DNA of 64,000 nucleotides from Antilocapra americana (Eukaryota; Chordata; Mammalia; Artiodactyla; Antilocapridae). Below, piece by piece: positions 40,381-52,929 of this stretch (positions are counted from its first letter, which is position 1; each line of letters opens with the position of its first letter). Where the stretch lies: NCBI GenBank assembly GCA_007570785.1, contig ML664183.1:20763278-20827277 (forward strand), given 5' to 3'. Below the pieces are notes generated by a model. That model worked only from the letters and a program-made list of their open reading frames with translations, did no database searches and was not told the origin of the DNA. A program made the translations under genes and the position numbers.

Positions 40381-40927
40381 GTCTATTCAAGTTTTTCAAT
40401 TTTTTCAGAAAGAAGACATTTAACTTTAGTTATGTAGGTGTTCTTAACATCTAAATACTTAGGTCATGCCTGAGAGTGACTGGGCTGGAACATTGCCAGG
40501 AAACTTCTGCTCAGCTTCTTTTAATTTTTGTCAGCTTTGTAAGCACATTGCCACTCATCTCTCAACCAACACTTACTGCTTGTAAGAGCAGCCTCTAGTT
40601 AGCAATCCAAATAAACTTCCTGTCCTCAAGCCAACACCTAGTTGTACTCTCAAATTTGCCATGAATTAGGCTGTGCTTATCCTACTTTTCCAAGGTTACC
40701 ACCCATTTATTCTGAGCACTATGTTCTCTCCTTATTCAGATATTTGATAAGCTTCCAGGATTTCAGAAGATACAAACAATCGTTCTCTTAGACATAGATG
40801 GTCCTTCTTCCTTTCTTATTCTTCTTTCAAGGAGTTTTTTTAAAAATGTTTTTGTTGATGAACACTGAACATAAATTATACAATGAAAATTTGGTATATT
40901 CACAAACACATGCAAATATTTAAATTA

Positions 40928-42198
<1,271 letters not shown>

Positions 42199-42211
42199 AG
42201 TATTTAAATAC

Positions 42212-42460
42212 TCCAATACTTTGGACATCTGATGAGAAGAGCTGATTGATTGGAAAAGTCCCTGATTCTGGAAAGATTGAAGGTGGGAGGAGAAGGGGAC
42301 GACTGAGGATGAGATGGTTGGATGGCATCACCGACTCAATGGACATGAGTTTGGGTAAACTCCGGGAGTTGGTGATGAACAGGGAAGGCTGACGTGCTGA
42401 AGTCCATGGAGTTGCAGAGTCAGACACCACTGAGTGACTAACCTAAACCGAATTAAACTG
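42212..42460 (+). mobile_element. BovB LINE 3' end
   Basis: Sense: TCCAATACTTTGGACATCTG through GGCATCACCGACTCAATGG to the tail GACTAACCTAAACCGAATTA. Perfect 13-bp target-site duplication AGTATTTAAATAC at 42199-42211 and 42461-42473. Confidence 0.95.
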
Positions 42461-42999
42461 AGTATTTAAATACACACACACACACTTTTCTAAATGGCAT
42501 ATTTACTTTTACTTTTGCATATATTAGTGCACATACATTTAAATATCTGTGTGAAACGGATTCTTCTTTTTTTTTTTAAAACTGAACTGGCAACTATATA
42601 ATCTACAGATAGTCAAAAGCACAGATCAGACAATGGTGGCATTTTCTGGTCTACAAATATGTTCTGTGCCTGAGTATATACTCTTTTACAAATGCTTCAT
42701 ATAGCTAACCTTTGAAAAATTATTCAGTCTGTGTTTTTAATATGTAATTAACAAATTAAATAGGATTCTATTTTCTGACTAGAAAAATAAATGTATAATA
42801 AGTACATCGATTAACAATTAACATTTATGCCTTGATTCAATAACACATAATAGAACATTAGCGGTTCTTTCTCTGGTATACATATATACTATGAAGGACA
42901 CAAAGAGAGGGCAAAATAAAGCATGGTTAAAATCATAAAAAAAGAATTAACTTAATTTGACACTCATATTATAGAGGCGAAGAAAGCAGACCTTAGAAT

Positions 43000-43105
43000 T
43001 GACAGAGATAGAATCCAATCTTAGATTCACCATTTACTAGCCATGTGAAAGTGGATAGATTACTTAACTACACTCACCTTCAATTTCCCTCCTCTACAAA
43101 ACCAA
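43000..43105 (+). mobile_element. MIR-like SINE remnant
   Basis: Core pattern ATTCACCATTTACTAGCCAT, then GTGAAAGTGGATAGATTACT and CCTTCAATTTCCCTCC fits the MIR core and 3' part. Confidence 0.6.
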
Positions 43106-43178
43106 AATGGGTAAAATAGAAGAGGTAATTTTTTATTATGACACCATATGCATGTACTTGGAAAAAAAGTTGTGTTCC

Positions 43179-43657
43179 TTTTTTTTTTTTAATTTTCTTT
43201 ACTTTATTGTGTTGGTTTTCCCACACAGTAACATGAAACCGCCATGGATCTACACATGCTCCCCCTCCAGAACCCCCCTCCCTCCTCCCTCCCGACTCCC
43301 TCCCCCTGGGATATCCCGGTGCACCAGCCCCGAGCATCAACACTGGGCTGGCAATTGATTTCACATATGGTAATTAACATGTTTCAATGTCATTCTCCCA
43401 CATCATTCCACCCTTGCCCTCTTCCACAGAGTCCATGTGTCCATTCTATACATCTGCGTTACTTTTGCTTCTCGCATGCAGGGTTCTCGTTACCATCTTT
43501 CTAAATTCCATATATATGTGTTAGCATACTGTATTGTTTTTCCTTCTGGCTTACTTCACTCTGGATAATAGGCTCCAGTTCCGTCCACCTGAGTAGAACT
43601 GATTCAAATGAATTTTTTTTTAATGCTGAGTAATATTCCATTGTGTATATGTACCAT
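43179..43657 (-). mobile_element. Bovine-type L1 3' end
   Basis: Antisense, beginning with a T run (A tail), then TTGGTTTTCCCACACAGTAA, a C-rich polypyrimidine tract at 43261-43310, CAACACTGGGCTGGCAATTG and CCATTGTGTATATGTACCAT. Truncated there. No coding part survives beyond the 3' end. Confidence 0.92.
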
Positions 43658-43830
43658 ATATTGAAAGCACTAACAAAATCTAAAACAACCCCAGTAAAAA
43701 TACTAACATAGTTAAATATTTAACGATATTTTCTCCAAGCATCATAGTCAATCTTTCAGCCTTAAATACTGGGGTTTATGCTTTTTCCTTCAAGAAGTAG
43801 TTATTTAGAGTCATTTGCTTCTAAATAGAC

Positions 43831-44035
43831 TTCTTGGTGGCTTGGTGATAGGCAATCTGCCTGACATTCCAGGAGACAGAGGTTTGATCCCTGAGTCAGG
43901 AATATCCCCTTGACAAGGAATTAGCAACCCACTTCAGTATTCTTGCTGGGGAATCCTGTAGACAGAAAACGCTGGTAAGCTGCAGTCCATGGGGTAGCAA
44001 AAGAGTCAGACACGATTTAGTGACTAAACAGCAAA
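43831..44035 (+). mobile_element. Bov-tA SINE, diverged
   Basis: Sense copy: TTCTTGGTGGCTTGGTGATA to GAGTCAGACACGATTTAGTG. It is the nearest SINE on the upstream side of the 161-nt exon. Confidence 0.9.
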
Positions 44036-46440
44036 ATGTTTCCAACTACAGACTTTTTTCAACAAAATTGAAAAATCTGATCCAGCACTTAAGCTTTCTT
44101 TATTAATCTATTGTTTTAAACTTGGAAAAATAATTTCATAGCTTCTTCATCTGTACCCATAGCTTTTTCCATGTTAGCATAGTATCAATCATAGCCACTA
44201 ATGTAAACTCTAGTTGCATTAAATAAAGGTGCTGCAGTAGATTTTCAGCTTTTGTAGTAAGATCCTCTTACATAGCTATTTATTTTTAAGTATGATAAAA
44301 TTGTGCCCAGAATATATCAAAACAGAAATATACTGTAAAATAACTTATGAATCAATCAAACTGCCTCCTTATACCAGCTCCATTCCTCTACTTACAAGGT
44401 GTATAAGGTAATTTGCATTAAAGAGGAGCCTGTTAGGCTGATCTGGGGACTAAGTGAGATAATGCATGTGAAGTACTGATTGCAGTCGTTGGTACAGAAA
44501 AAAAGAAACCTGAAAAATGTGAATTATGGTTATTGCTGTTAATGTTATTAACGCTATCTTGGAAGAGAAAGCATTTGAAACTAAAGCAAAATGACTTATT
44601 TTATGTTCCAGAAGTTTTTATAAACCAAATCTACATTTCATGCTACAAAGCTAAGATAGATGTGGCAAGCTGTCTGGAGAATTTACATGGGTTCAAAAGA
44701 TTTGAATGCAAAATATCCACTCTGGGAAGTCAAAAGGAAGGGAGAGAATGCTCACTCTAGAAAAAATTATAAAGATAAACTCCTTGTCTCCGGTGAATGG
44801 CAGTCCATCCAGGGATTGATAGGTGAGCCATCCAGGCCTGCTCATTTGGGAATGACTCACTCTTTCCGTTTAGTAACATTAGACAGTTTTGATTTTTCTT
44901 AAAGAAGCTACAATTAGATTTCACGGCAAGAAAAGGATCTTATTCAACAAATTCACACTCACAGTGATCTTTAGATTGAATACCTTTTACTCATTCCCTG
45001 CGTATGTTTGGTTCTATTAGGGACTAAACACACACATATACAAATATACATTATATATTATAGGAACTAAAGTCATATTAGGATATTTAATATCTTCCTG
45101 AAAATTGTATTTGCTTCTTTAACTAGGCAGTTATAACACAAGTGGGTTGGTCTATAAAAATGCTGTGGAGGTGGCAGTGGCGAGAGGGGTTTGTTGCCTT
45201 TCTAATTAACCTAATTCAAAGATGCTGAAAGAGTAAGTTCTACAGGGAGAGAAAGTAATTGACTGTTTGGGCTCATTCCAAGCATTAAAATAAGAAAATC
45301 ACTTTGTGCACAGAATTCAGTACTTGCCATAAAACAATTAATTATGCAAAGGCGTATAATAATACGAACTGCATAAAATCTCTCACAACAATCTTTCTCC
45401 AGTTAAAGTCAACTGCAACATACAGTCAGAAGCACTGGATGCTTTTTCTTGCATTTACCTCTTGTAAATGAAACCATAAACAAAGCTCCAAAATGCGCAT
45501 TATTTAATTAAAACAATTTTTTAGAAAGCTGAAATTGTAGCTAATACATAGTTTTTCAGTGAGATTAAACAGTAAGCATGGCCACTGTGTAGCTGTTTAT
45601 TGAGTAATATCTAGATTCCAAGATTACCCAGCTAAACAAAACTCTTCTCATGCTCAAATCGTTATCTTTGCCAAAAATTTCCTGGACTTTCCTAGACTAT
45701 TCTCCTATTATGATTTTTCATACTTCTTAATTTATAGTTATATAAACTATAAACACATTTTAGTTAAACATATGTTCATATCATATCTAGATAACTAATT
45801 GGTAAAGGAAGGAAATATATGTGTACCCAGCAACTTTATAAAGAAACTATCAACATTGATTGGATTGTGTTTCAATGTTAGAAATATATTAATTACACAT
45901 AATGTTTGCTAAAAATGGAAAATGGTATCAATTAAATCAACAGTGATTAAAACAGAAAAAAAAAACTAAACATATACTGCTTTGCAAAACTATGTTGGTT
46001 TTTAAAAATTATTTTATTTACTTCAAAAGAACAAACCATTACAAAATGGACAGCTTTGTTCAAGTGTACTTCACTCATATTACTTAAGTTTTAATACCTT
46101 TTCTTTACTTATATTTTACTTCATGATACATGATAGATGATATATCAAGTATGACATAGGCATAAAACAATAACACTCTAAGAATAAAGGGATTGTTTCC
46201 CTCCTATTCTTCACTTTTCTCTTAGAAATTGATATAAATATCTTGACATTTAGACAATTGCTAGTATTTATATTCTGTTGTAAATAAAGTAGTAAGCAAA
46301 TGCATTACATGTTATGCACTTTGATGTAGAATGCATGCTTATTTATTCAACTAAAAATAGGGTCATAGAATTTTAGAACTTGAAGAAAAGCTACCATTTC
46401 TTCTATAGATGTATATTATATATTTATGATATATATGATG
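44036..46440. other. PCDH15 intron, about 2.4 kb, few recent repeats
   Basis: 44400-44510 may be a MIR 3' part. 45290-45560 lacks repeat signatures and contains TTAATTATGCAAAG, a POU octamer-like core. No coding exon. Confidence 0.4.
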
Positions 46441-46447
46441 CATATGT

Positions 46448-46474
46448 ACACACACACACACACACACACACACA
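46448..46474. repeat. CA microsatellite
   Basis: About 13 CA units with TA-rich flanks. Confidence 0.9.
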
Positions 46475-46572
46475 TATTCATGAAAAATGAAGCAAATCAT
46501 CTGGTAACTCCAAATTTCCCCAAGCACTAAGATAACCTGACCAAGGTGGTGTAGATAATAAATGCATTGTCG

Positions 46573-46815
46573 TTGTTGTTCAGTCACTAAGTTGTGTCCG
46601 ATTTTTTGAGATCCCATGGACTACAGCACATCAGGCTTCCCTGTCCTTCACTATCTCCCAAAGTTTGCTCAAACTCATGTCCACTGAGTCAGTGATGCCA
46701 TCCAACCGTCTCATCCTCTATCACCCACTTCTCCTCCTACCCTCAATCTTTCCTTGCATCATGGTCTTTTCCAATAATTTGCCTCTTCACATCAGGTGAC
46801 CAAAGTATTTAAGTA
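46573..46815 (-). mobile_element. BovB LINE 3' end
   Basis: Antisense: GTTGTTGTTCAGTCACTAAG at the tail side, GTCAGTGATGCCATCCAACC, TCACATCAGGTGACCAAAGT. About 240 bp. Confidence 0.9.
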
Positions 46816-47119
46816 CCTCTAAGACCAAATTCCAGGTTACTAATTCGTAGGTTAGATCTCCTCTCCCTATCTCTTGCTGTCATCTTGGAAATACACAGAC
46901 ATTTTAAAATATGAAAGTATAAAAACTTTGGTAGCTTTGTTCTGAGTTCATAGGAAGCACAGACAAAAATCCAGTTGAGTTATAATCTCATTATTTAGAG
47001 TTTTGTATCCTATAATTTGTCGATGATATTTAAAAGGGAAAAGTGCTATGCCTGAACTCCAGGCCTAAAGAAACTGTGAAATTATAGATATATACTGTTG
47101 TAAAACCCTGTTTCAATAC

Positions 47120-47290
47120 AGCTAACACAGCCCTAAATTCAAAAGATCTAAGTTCAAAATCTTGGGTTCACTACTTACTACATCTATGATCTTAGGTAAG
47201 TCCCTCAGATTCTTGTAATCAGCAAATATGCATTGCAATCTAAAATAAAGTAATGGATGTAAATAACGGCACATAGCTACTCAACAAATA
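47120..47290 (+). mobile_element. MIR-like SINE remnant
   Basis: GATCTAAGTTCAAAATCTTG, GGTTCACTACTTACTACATC, TTAGGTAAGTCCCTCAGATT and an end CACATAGCTACTCAACAAAT follow the MIR consensus order. Confidence 0.65.
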
Positions 47291-48354
47291 ATACTTTTCA
47301 TCTCACTCTCCCTGGGATGGGCATTTGTATAGATTGAAGTATATAAAGTTATTATTCATCCTGTTTCATTAAATTTGAAACACTAGCCACACATTTTATA
47401 ATTTAATATCACTTTTTAAAAACTGAGATAGAAGAAGCACATAACATAAACAAAAGCCAACAACAAAAAAAAGACAATACTGTGTGTATGCAAAACAGAA
47501 AATAAAGAGGGGGGGATAATTGATTCACACTATTACTGAGAATTCATCATAAATCAAAGGCCACTTCTTCCTAGTGTAAATAAGAGTGAAGAAGATATCA
47601 CACAAGGGAGTCCATATTACTGATGTCAAAGTGTTTATCAATATGTGTTTACTCTATCAGCTGAGCTAACTGATAAAATATAAACTCTTAGTGAATTATA
47701 CTATATCCAATTCACAGGTATATGAAAATAATGAAGGCTATTTCTCTCAAAATACAGCAAGATCCTATTTTCAAACAATCAAAATGACACAGTTGAAATA
47801 AAACAGGTCATATTGTATATATGTATATACATTAAATATGATTATAAAAAAGCAGATAAAAAAATGAACCAGACCACATATATGTTTCTACCATTGGAAA
47901 GACTATAGACTAGAAGGGAAGTCACCATTCTTTCCACCTTAAGAAATCTTTTCTCTCAGGTTTAAACCAGTCCCCACACAACTTTATTGAGTGACCCCAT
48001 AAAGGTCCCCTGCTCTCAAAACTGATGAAAAATGACATTTATCTAATAAAAGCACATTTAAGATAGAATGTCTGTTATATGACATGGTTGTGTCAGTAAA
48101 TGAAAAATACATGCTTCACATAAAAATTCTCAAAAGAGTAGCTCATATCTTTTTGTCACACCTCACCTTACATATTTTTGGAAAATATTATTCAATATTA
48201 TATTTATCCTAGTGCTAAATTTTACGTTCCAATCAGAAAAAGCTATCTGTGCATATAAATATGCGAGTAAGTATGTGCACAATCCTTTTCCTCAAACCTC
48301 AGAGATAAATTGTTTTTCCTCCATGTTTGGCTCTCTTTGTTTTATACACTCACA
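47291..48354. other. PCDH15 intron, no recognised element
   Basis: AT-rich sequence. No exon or repeat family recognised. Confidence 0.35.
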
Positions 48355-48366
48355 CATATACACACA

Positions 48367-48639
48367 GAGAAGGCAATGGCAACCCACTCCAGTACTCTTG
48401 CCTGGAAAATCACATAGACGGAGGAGCCTGGTAGGCTGTAGTCCTTGCGGTGGCGAAGAGTCGGACACGACTGAGCGACTTTACTTTCACTTTTCACTTT
48501 CATGCATTGGAGAAGGAAATGGCAACCCACTCCAGTATTCTTGCCTGGAGAATCCCAGAGACAGGGGAGCCTGGTGGGCTGCCGTCTCTGGGGTCACACA
48601 GAGTCGGACACGACTGAAGCGACTTAGCAGCAGCAGCAG
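48367..48639 (+). mobile_element. Bov-tA dimeric SINE with AGC tail
   Basis: Same dimer design as 30761-31041, ending CGACTTAG then (CAG)n. Target-site duplication CATATACACACA at 48355-48366 and 48640-48651, perfect. Low divergence. Confidence 0.95.
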
Positions 48640-48879
48640 CATATACACACATGCCCTCTGATATGCATGAGCAAGAATTTCTCTTCAGTCTGAAACCTAA
48701 GAATAAAATTATTGGGTAAAAGAAAGAGATGATAAAATTGAGTAACTCTTTCTGGTGCACATGGAGCCCACAGTGGGAGGATATTTCCAATAGAGACTCC
48801 TGTACAGAAACAAAATGCATCTTGCTTTACTAAGTACTAATTCTTAGAGTAAGTGGCCTACTCTACTCATTAATGCTTG

Positions 48880-49200
48880 TTTCTAGGACTTTAATCTTTG
48901 TATAACCTCTTTTTTCCTGATGGTCTCATCCAGTCCCATCTAAACTCTTGAGTCATGACTCCCAAATATAAAACTCCAGTCCCAGAAAGACATAAGCCCT
49001 GATCTTTTATCACTTCCTGCTCTGTACTCTAATATCACTTTTTCAATGAAGGCTTCTCCAACCACTCTATTCAATGATATAACATAGCATATGCAGTCAT
49101 ATAATTTATATTTTCCCACTCCCGCCAGCACACATTTCTTCCCCTCCGCCAAGATTAATTCCTGTGTAATCCATTAGGAACTGTACTTCTCATAAGTAAT
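48880..49200 (+). mobile_element. Possible L2 LINE fragment
   Basis: TGACTCCCAAATATAAAACT, CTCCAGTCCCAGAAAGACAT and CACTTCCTGCTCTGTACTC have an L2-like style. No firm match. Confidence 0.35.
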
Positions 49201-49817
49201 GCATTTATTTTAAGCTTATAGACATTTTGAAATTTATGGAAGGACACAAGGCAAAGGTACTAAGTTTGGAATGTTCTTAGTGTCTATTGCAGAAATAGTT
49301 TGTAGGCTAGTGACTAAAAAGTCAAGTAGGCATTTTAGGATAATATAAGTCTTTTATTTTCAGGGAGATTGGGAGCCAAGACAAAGTTTTAAGCTGATAC
49401 ATTTTAGAAGGGTAACTCTAGCCATTATGTTGAATATGGACTAAGGCAGAGGAAGGTCTGAAACAGGAAGATTATTTGTAATTTTATTGCAGTATTCTGT
49501 TCAAAAGATAATTTTGATCAGATCTGTTTCATTTGCTTATTAGACATATGAGTGAAAATGTGGAAGAGGCAGTTAGGATGTATGTTTTTGGTCCAGAAAA
49601 GAGGAAAAAGAAATATGAACTGAAGATTTAAATATAAGAGTCATGAATCAAGAGTTTAGATGGGATGGGTGAGACAAAAAAAAAAAAAAGTTAAACAAAG
49701 ATGAATATATCTCCCTAAAGTCTTCATACTTGTACAGGAGCAGCTGTTTTATGTAGTCTAATCCAACATTCATGGGCTCATCTGGGCATCTACTACAGAG
49801 TTAGCAGTCAGAGAGAT
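49201..49817. other. PCDH15 intron, possible old unclassified repeat
   Basis: 49360-49500 (GGGAGCCAAG, then GGGTAACTCTAGCC, then GGCAGAGGAAGGTC) resembles a widespread old mammalian repeat I cannot name. No exon. Confidence 0.35.
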
Positions 49818-49830
49818 CTGTCCTAGACTT

Positions 49831-50135
49831 TCCATCCTAAAGGAAATCAGTTCTGAATATTCATTGGAAGGGCTGAGGCTGAAGCTGAAACTCCAATACT
49901 TTGGCCACCTGATGAAAAGAACTGACTCATTTGAAAAGACCCTGATGCTGGGAAAGATTGAAGGTGGGAGGAGAAGGGGACAAGAGAGGACGAGACAGTT
50001 GGATGGCATCACTGACTCGATGGACACGAGTTTGAGTAAGCTCTGGGAGTTGGTGATGGACAAGGAAGCCTGGTGTGCTACAGTCCATGGGGTTGCAAAG
50101 AGTTGGACATGACTGAGTGACTGAACTGAATTGAA
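49831..50135 (+). mobile_element. BovB LINE 3' end
   Basis: Sense: AAGGAAATCAGTTCTGAATA, GCTGAAACTCCAATACTTTG, GAAGGTGGGAGGAGAAGG, tail GACTGAACTGAATTGAA. Perfect 13-bp duplication CTGTCCTAGACTT at 49818-49830 and 50136-50148. Confidence 0.96.
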
Positions 50136-50459
50136 CTGTCCTAGACTTGTGAATTTTAGTCCTAGAAAGAAAGGTCTGTTCCTTTTAATGTGGTTGCAGC
50201 TTACATATAAACTTCCTCCTTTCAAAAATCAATCAAACAAACAAACTTGTATTTAAATGAAAGGAAACAAAAACTGATATGCACAAGAGGGTGTGATGGT
50301 AAATATTTAATAGTACTAAGGAGTGCTGATGAGAAAGAAGTGCCTTAGAGTGTTTGAGACTATAGTTTGTGTTATTCCATCTCAGTGCTAGGTTATTTCA
50401 AGGTTACTTCTGTATCTTTCCACCAGACTATTGTAACTTAGGCATATGTGTGCTCTTAT

Positions 50460-50692
50460 TGGGCTTCCCTGATGGCTTGGTTGGTAAAGAATCCCCTTGC
50501 AATGCAGGAGGCCCCAGGTCGATTCCTACGTCAGGAAAATGCCCTGGAGAAGGGATAGGCTACCATGATCCCTGGATTGAGAAGATCCCCTGGAGAAGGG
50601 AAAGGCTACCCACTCCAGTATTCTGGCCTGGAGAATTCCATGGACTGTATAGTCTGTGGGGTCCCAAAGAGTTGGACATGACTGAGTGGCTT
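50460..50692 (+). mobile_element. Bov-tA SINE with internal duplication
   Basis: Sense copy starting GGGCTTCCCTGATGGCTTGG. The block CCTGGAGAAGGGATAGGCTACC recurs as CCTGGAGAAGGGAAAGGCTACC about 50 bases later. Tail TTGGACATGACTGAGTGGC. Confidence 0.92.
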
Positions 50693-50832
50693 TAAATGTA
50701 AATGTGATGTGCTTATATACTCCTGAGGAAATATTTTAAGATTTATGAAATAATTTTTAAAATACTAGGCTGTCTCTATGATTACTTAAATAACTTTATT
50801 TGAAAATTTATTTAAATAATGCTATATGTAGA

Positions 50833-50888
50833 GGGTGGTCACAAAGGGTTGGATGCAACTGAGCATACACACACACACACAAACACAC
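50833..50888 (+). mobile_element. Bov-tA SINE 3' scrap and CA run
   Basis: GGTGGTCACAAAGGGTTGGA then TGCAACTGAGCATACACA corresponds to the SINE tail; a CA-rich run follows. Confidence 0.6.
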
Positions 50889-51376
50889 AGATAAACACAT
50901 AAGCCCACTACTAGATAGGTGAGAAAAATATCAGTAAAATGAATGAAAAAAGTACATACTGAGTCAAATTGGCATTTGTTAACTTTATTAACAGGAGGAA
51001 CACACAGGAATCAAGAATAGCAAGTAAAAGATGCTACTAAACACTATCCACATTATACATAATCTATTTTTCTTACCCTTAGGCTAAGCACTGTTTGCTT
51101 GAACAATAATTCCAATAGAGCAAAGAACTAGAAGTCCATTAACAGATGTTAGGAAATAATCCTATATGTTAAGTGAGTCTCTCTCATTTGCTTTGTGGAT
51201 ATTCAGTAATAATAAGTCCTCTACTGTTCTTAAATTTCACACATTTTCCTCATCTCTCCCGCTGCTTATATCTGAGGTATGGATGAACGTCATTGCTATC
51301 ATTACAATTTCAAAGTCCATCAAGAGAACTCTGGAGCTGGTGGCTTCCATTCCATTTTCAAACCCCTTCTCTTTTC

Positions 51377-52929
51377 AGTTCAGTTCAGTTCAGTTGCTCA
51401 GTTGTGTCCGACTCTTTGTGACCCCATGAATCGCAGAACCGCAGGCCTCCCTGCCCATCACCAACTCCCAGAGTTTACCCAAACTAATGTCCATCGAGTC
51501 AGTGATACTATCCAGCCAACTCATCCTCTGTCGTCCTCTTCTCCTCCTGCCCCCAATCCTTCCCAGCATCAGAGTCTTTTCCAATGAGTCAGCTCTTCGC
51601 ATGAGGTGGTCAAAGTACTGGAGTTTCAGCTTCAACGTCAGTCCTTCCAATGAACACTCAGGACTGATCTCCCCTAGGATGGACTGGTGGGATCTCCTTG
51701 CAGTCCAAGGGACTCTCAAGAGTCTTCCCAACACCACAGTTCAAAAGCATCAATTCTTCAGCACTCAGCTTTCTTCACAGTCCAACTCTTACATCCATAC
51801 ATGACTACTGGAAAAACCATAGCCTTGACTAGATGGACCTTTATGGACAAAGTGATATCTCTGCTTTTCAATATGATGTCTTGGTTGGTCATAACTTTCC
51901 TTCCAAGGAGTAAGCATCTTTTAATTTCATGGCTGCAATCACCATCTGCAGTGATTTTGGAGTCCCCCAGAATAAAGTCTGACACTGTTTCCACTGTTGT
52001 CCCATCTATTTCCCATGAAGTGCTGGGACCAGATGCCATGATCTTAGTTTTCTGCATGTTGAGCTTTAAGCCAACTTTTTCACTCTCCTCTTTCACTTTC
52101 ATCAAGAGGATTTTTAGTTCTTCACTTTCTGCCATAACGGTGGTGTCATCTGCATATCTGAGGTTATTGATATTTCTCCCGGCAATATTGATTCCAGCTT
52201 GTGCTTCTTCCAGCCCAGTGTTTCTCATAATGTACTCTGCATATAAGTTAAATAAGCAGGGTGACAATACACAGCCTTGACACACTTCTTTTCCTATTTG
52301 GAACCAGTCTGTTGTTCCATGTCCAGTTCTAACTGTTGCTTCCTGACCTGCATACAGGTTTCTCAAGAGACACGTCAGGTGGTCTGGCATTCCCATCTCT
52401 TTAAGAATTTTCCACAGTGTATATTGATCCACATAGTCAAAGTCTTTGGCATAGTCAATAACGCAGAACTAGATGTTTTTCAGCTCTCTTGCTTTTTCTA
52501 TGATCCAGTGGATGTTGTCAATTTGATCTCTGGTTCCTCTGCCTTTTCTAAAACCATCTTGAACATCTGGAAGTTCAAGGTTCATGTATTGCTGAAGCCT
52601 GGTTTTGAGAATTTTGAGCATTACTTTACTAGTGTGTGAGATGAGTGCAATTGTGCAGTAGTTTGAGCATTCTTTGGCATTGCCTTTCTTTGGGATTGGA
52701 ATGAAAACTGACCTTTTCCAGTTCTGTGGCCACTGCTGAGTTTTCCAAATTTGGTGGTATACTGAGTACAGCATTTTCACAGCATCATCTTTTAGGATTT
52801 GGAATAGCTCAACTGGAATTCCATCACCTCCATTAGCTTTGTATAGTGATACTTTCTAAGGCCGATTTGACTTCACATTCCAAGATGTCTGGCTCTAGGT
52901 GAGTGATCACACCATTGTGATTATCTGGG
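51377..52929 (-). mobile_element. BovB (RTE) LINE, 1.55-kb 3' part with near-open reverse transcriptase
   Basis: Longest BovB copy in the window. BovB is an RTE-clade retrotransposon that encodes an endonuclease-reverse transcriptase. On the minus strand a frame runs 52780-52469 (VFIPIPKKGNAKECSNY, ISHTSKVMLKIL, GFRKGRGTRDQI: fingers), then one amber codon at 52471-52469, then continues through FCVIDYAKDFDY into 52432-51758 with the palm motif FNLYAEYI and catalytic YADD at 52156-52145. An opal stop at 51760-51758 and a one-base deletion near 51735 separate the C-terminal part (51737-51390, ending RTQLSN). The tail on the minus strand is (AACTG)n. The endonuclease half is absent: 5'-truncated, not autonomous. 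Confidence 0.96.

Noticed and set aside
48212..48661. 149-codon plus-strand frame
   Set aside because: Mostly the translated dimeric SINE. SINE consensus has long chance frames in several phases.
51687..52280. 197-codon plus-strand frame
   Set aside because: It is the antisense shadow of the BovB reverse-transcriptase region, which is coding on the minus strand.
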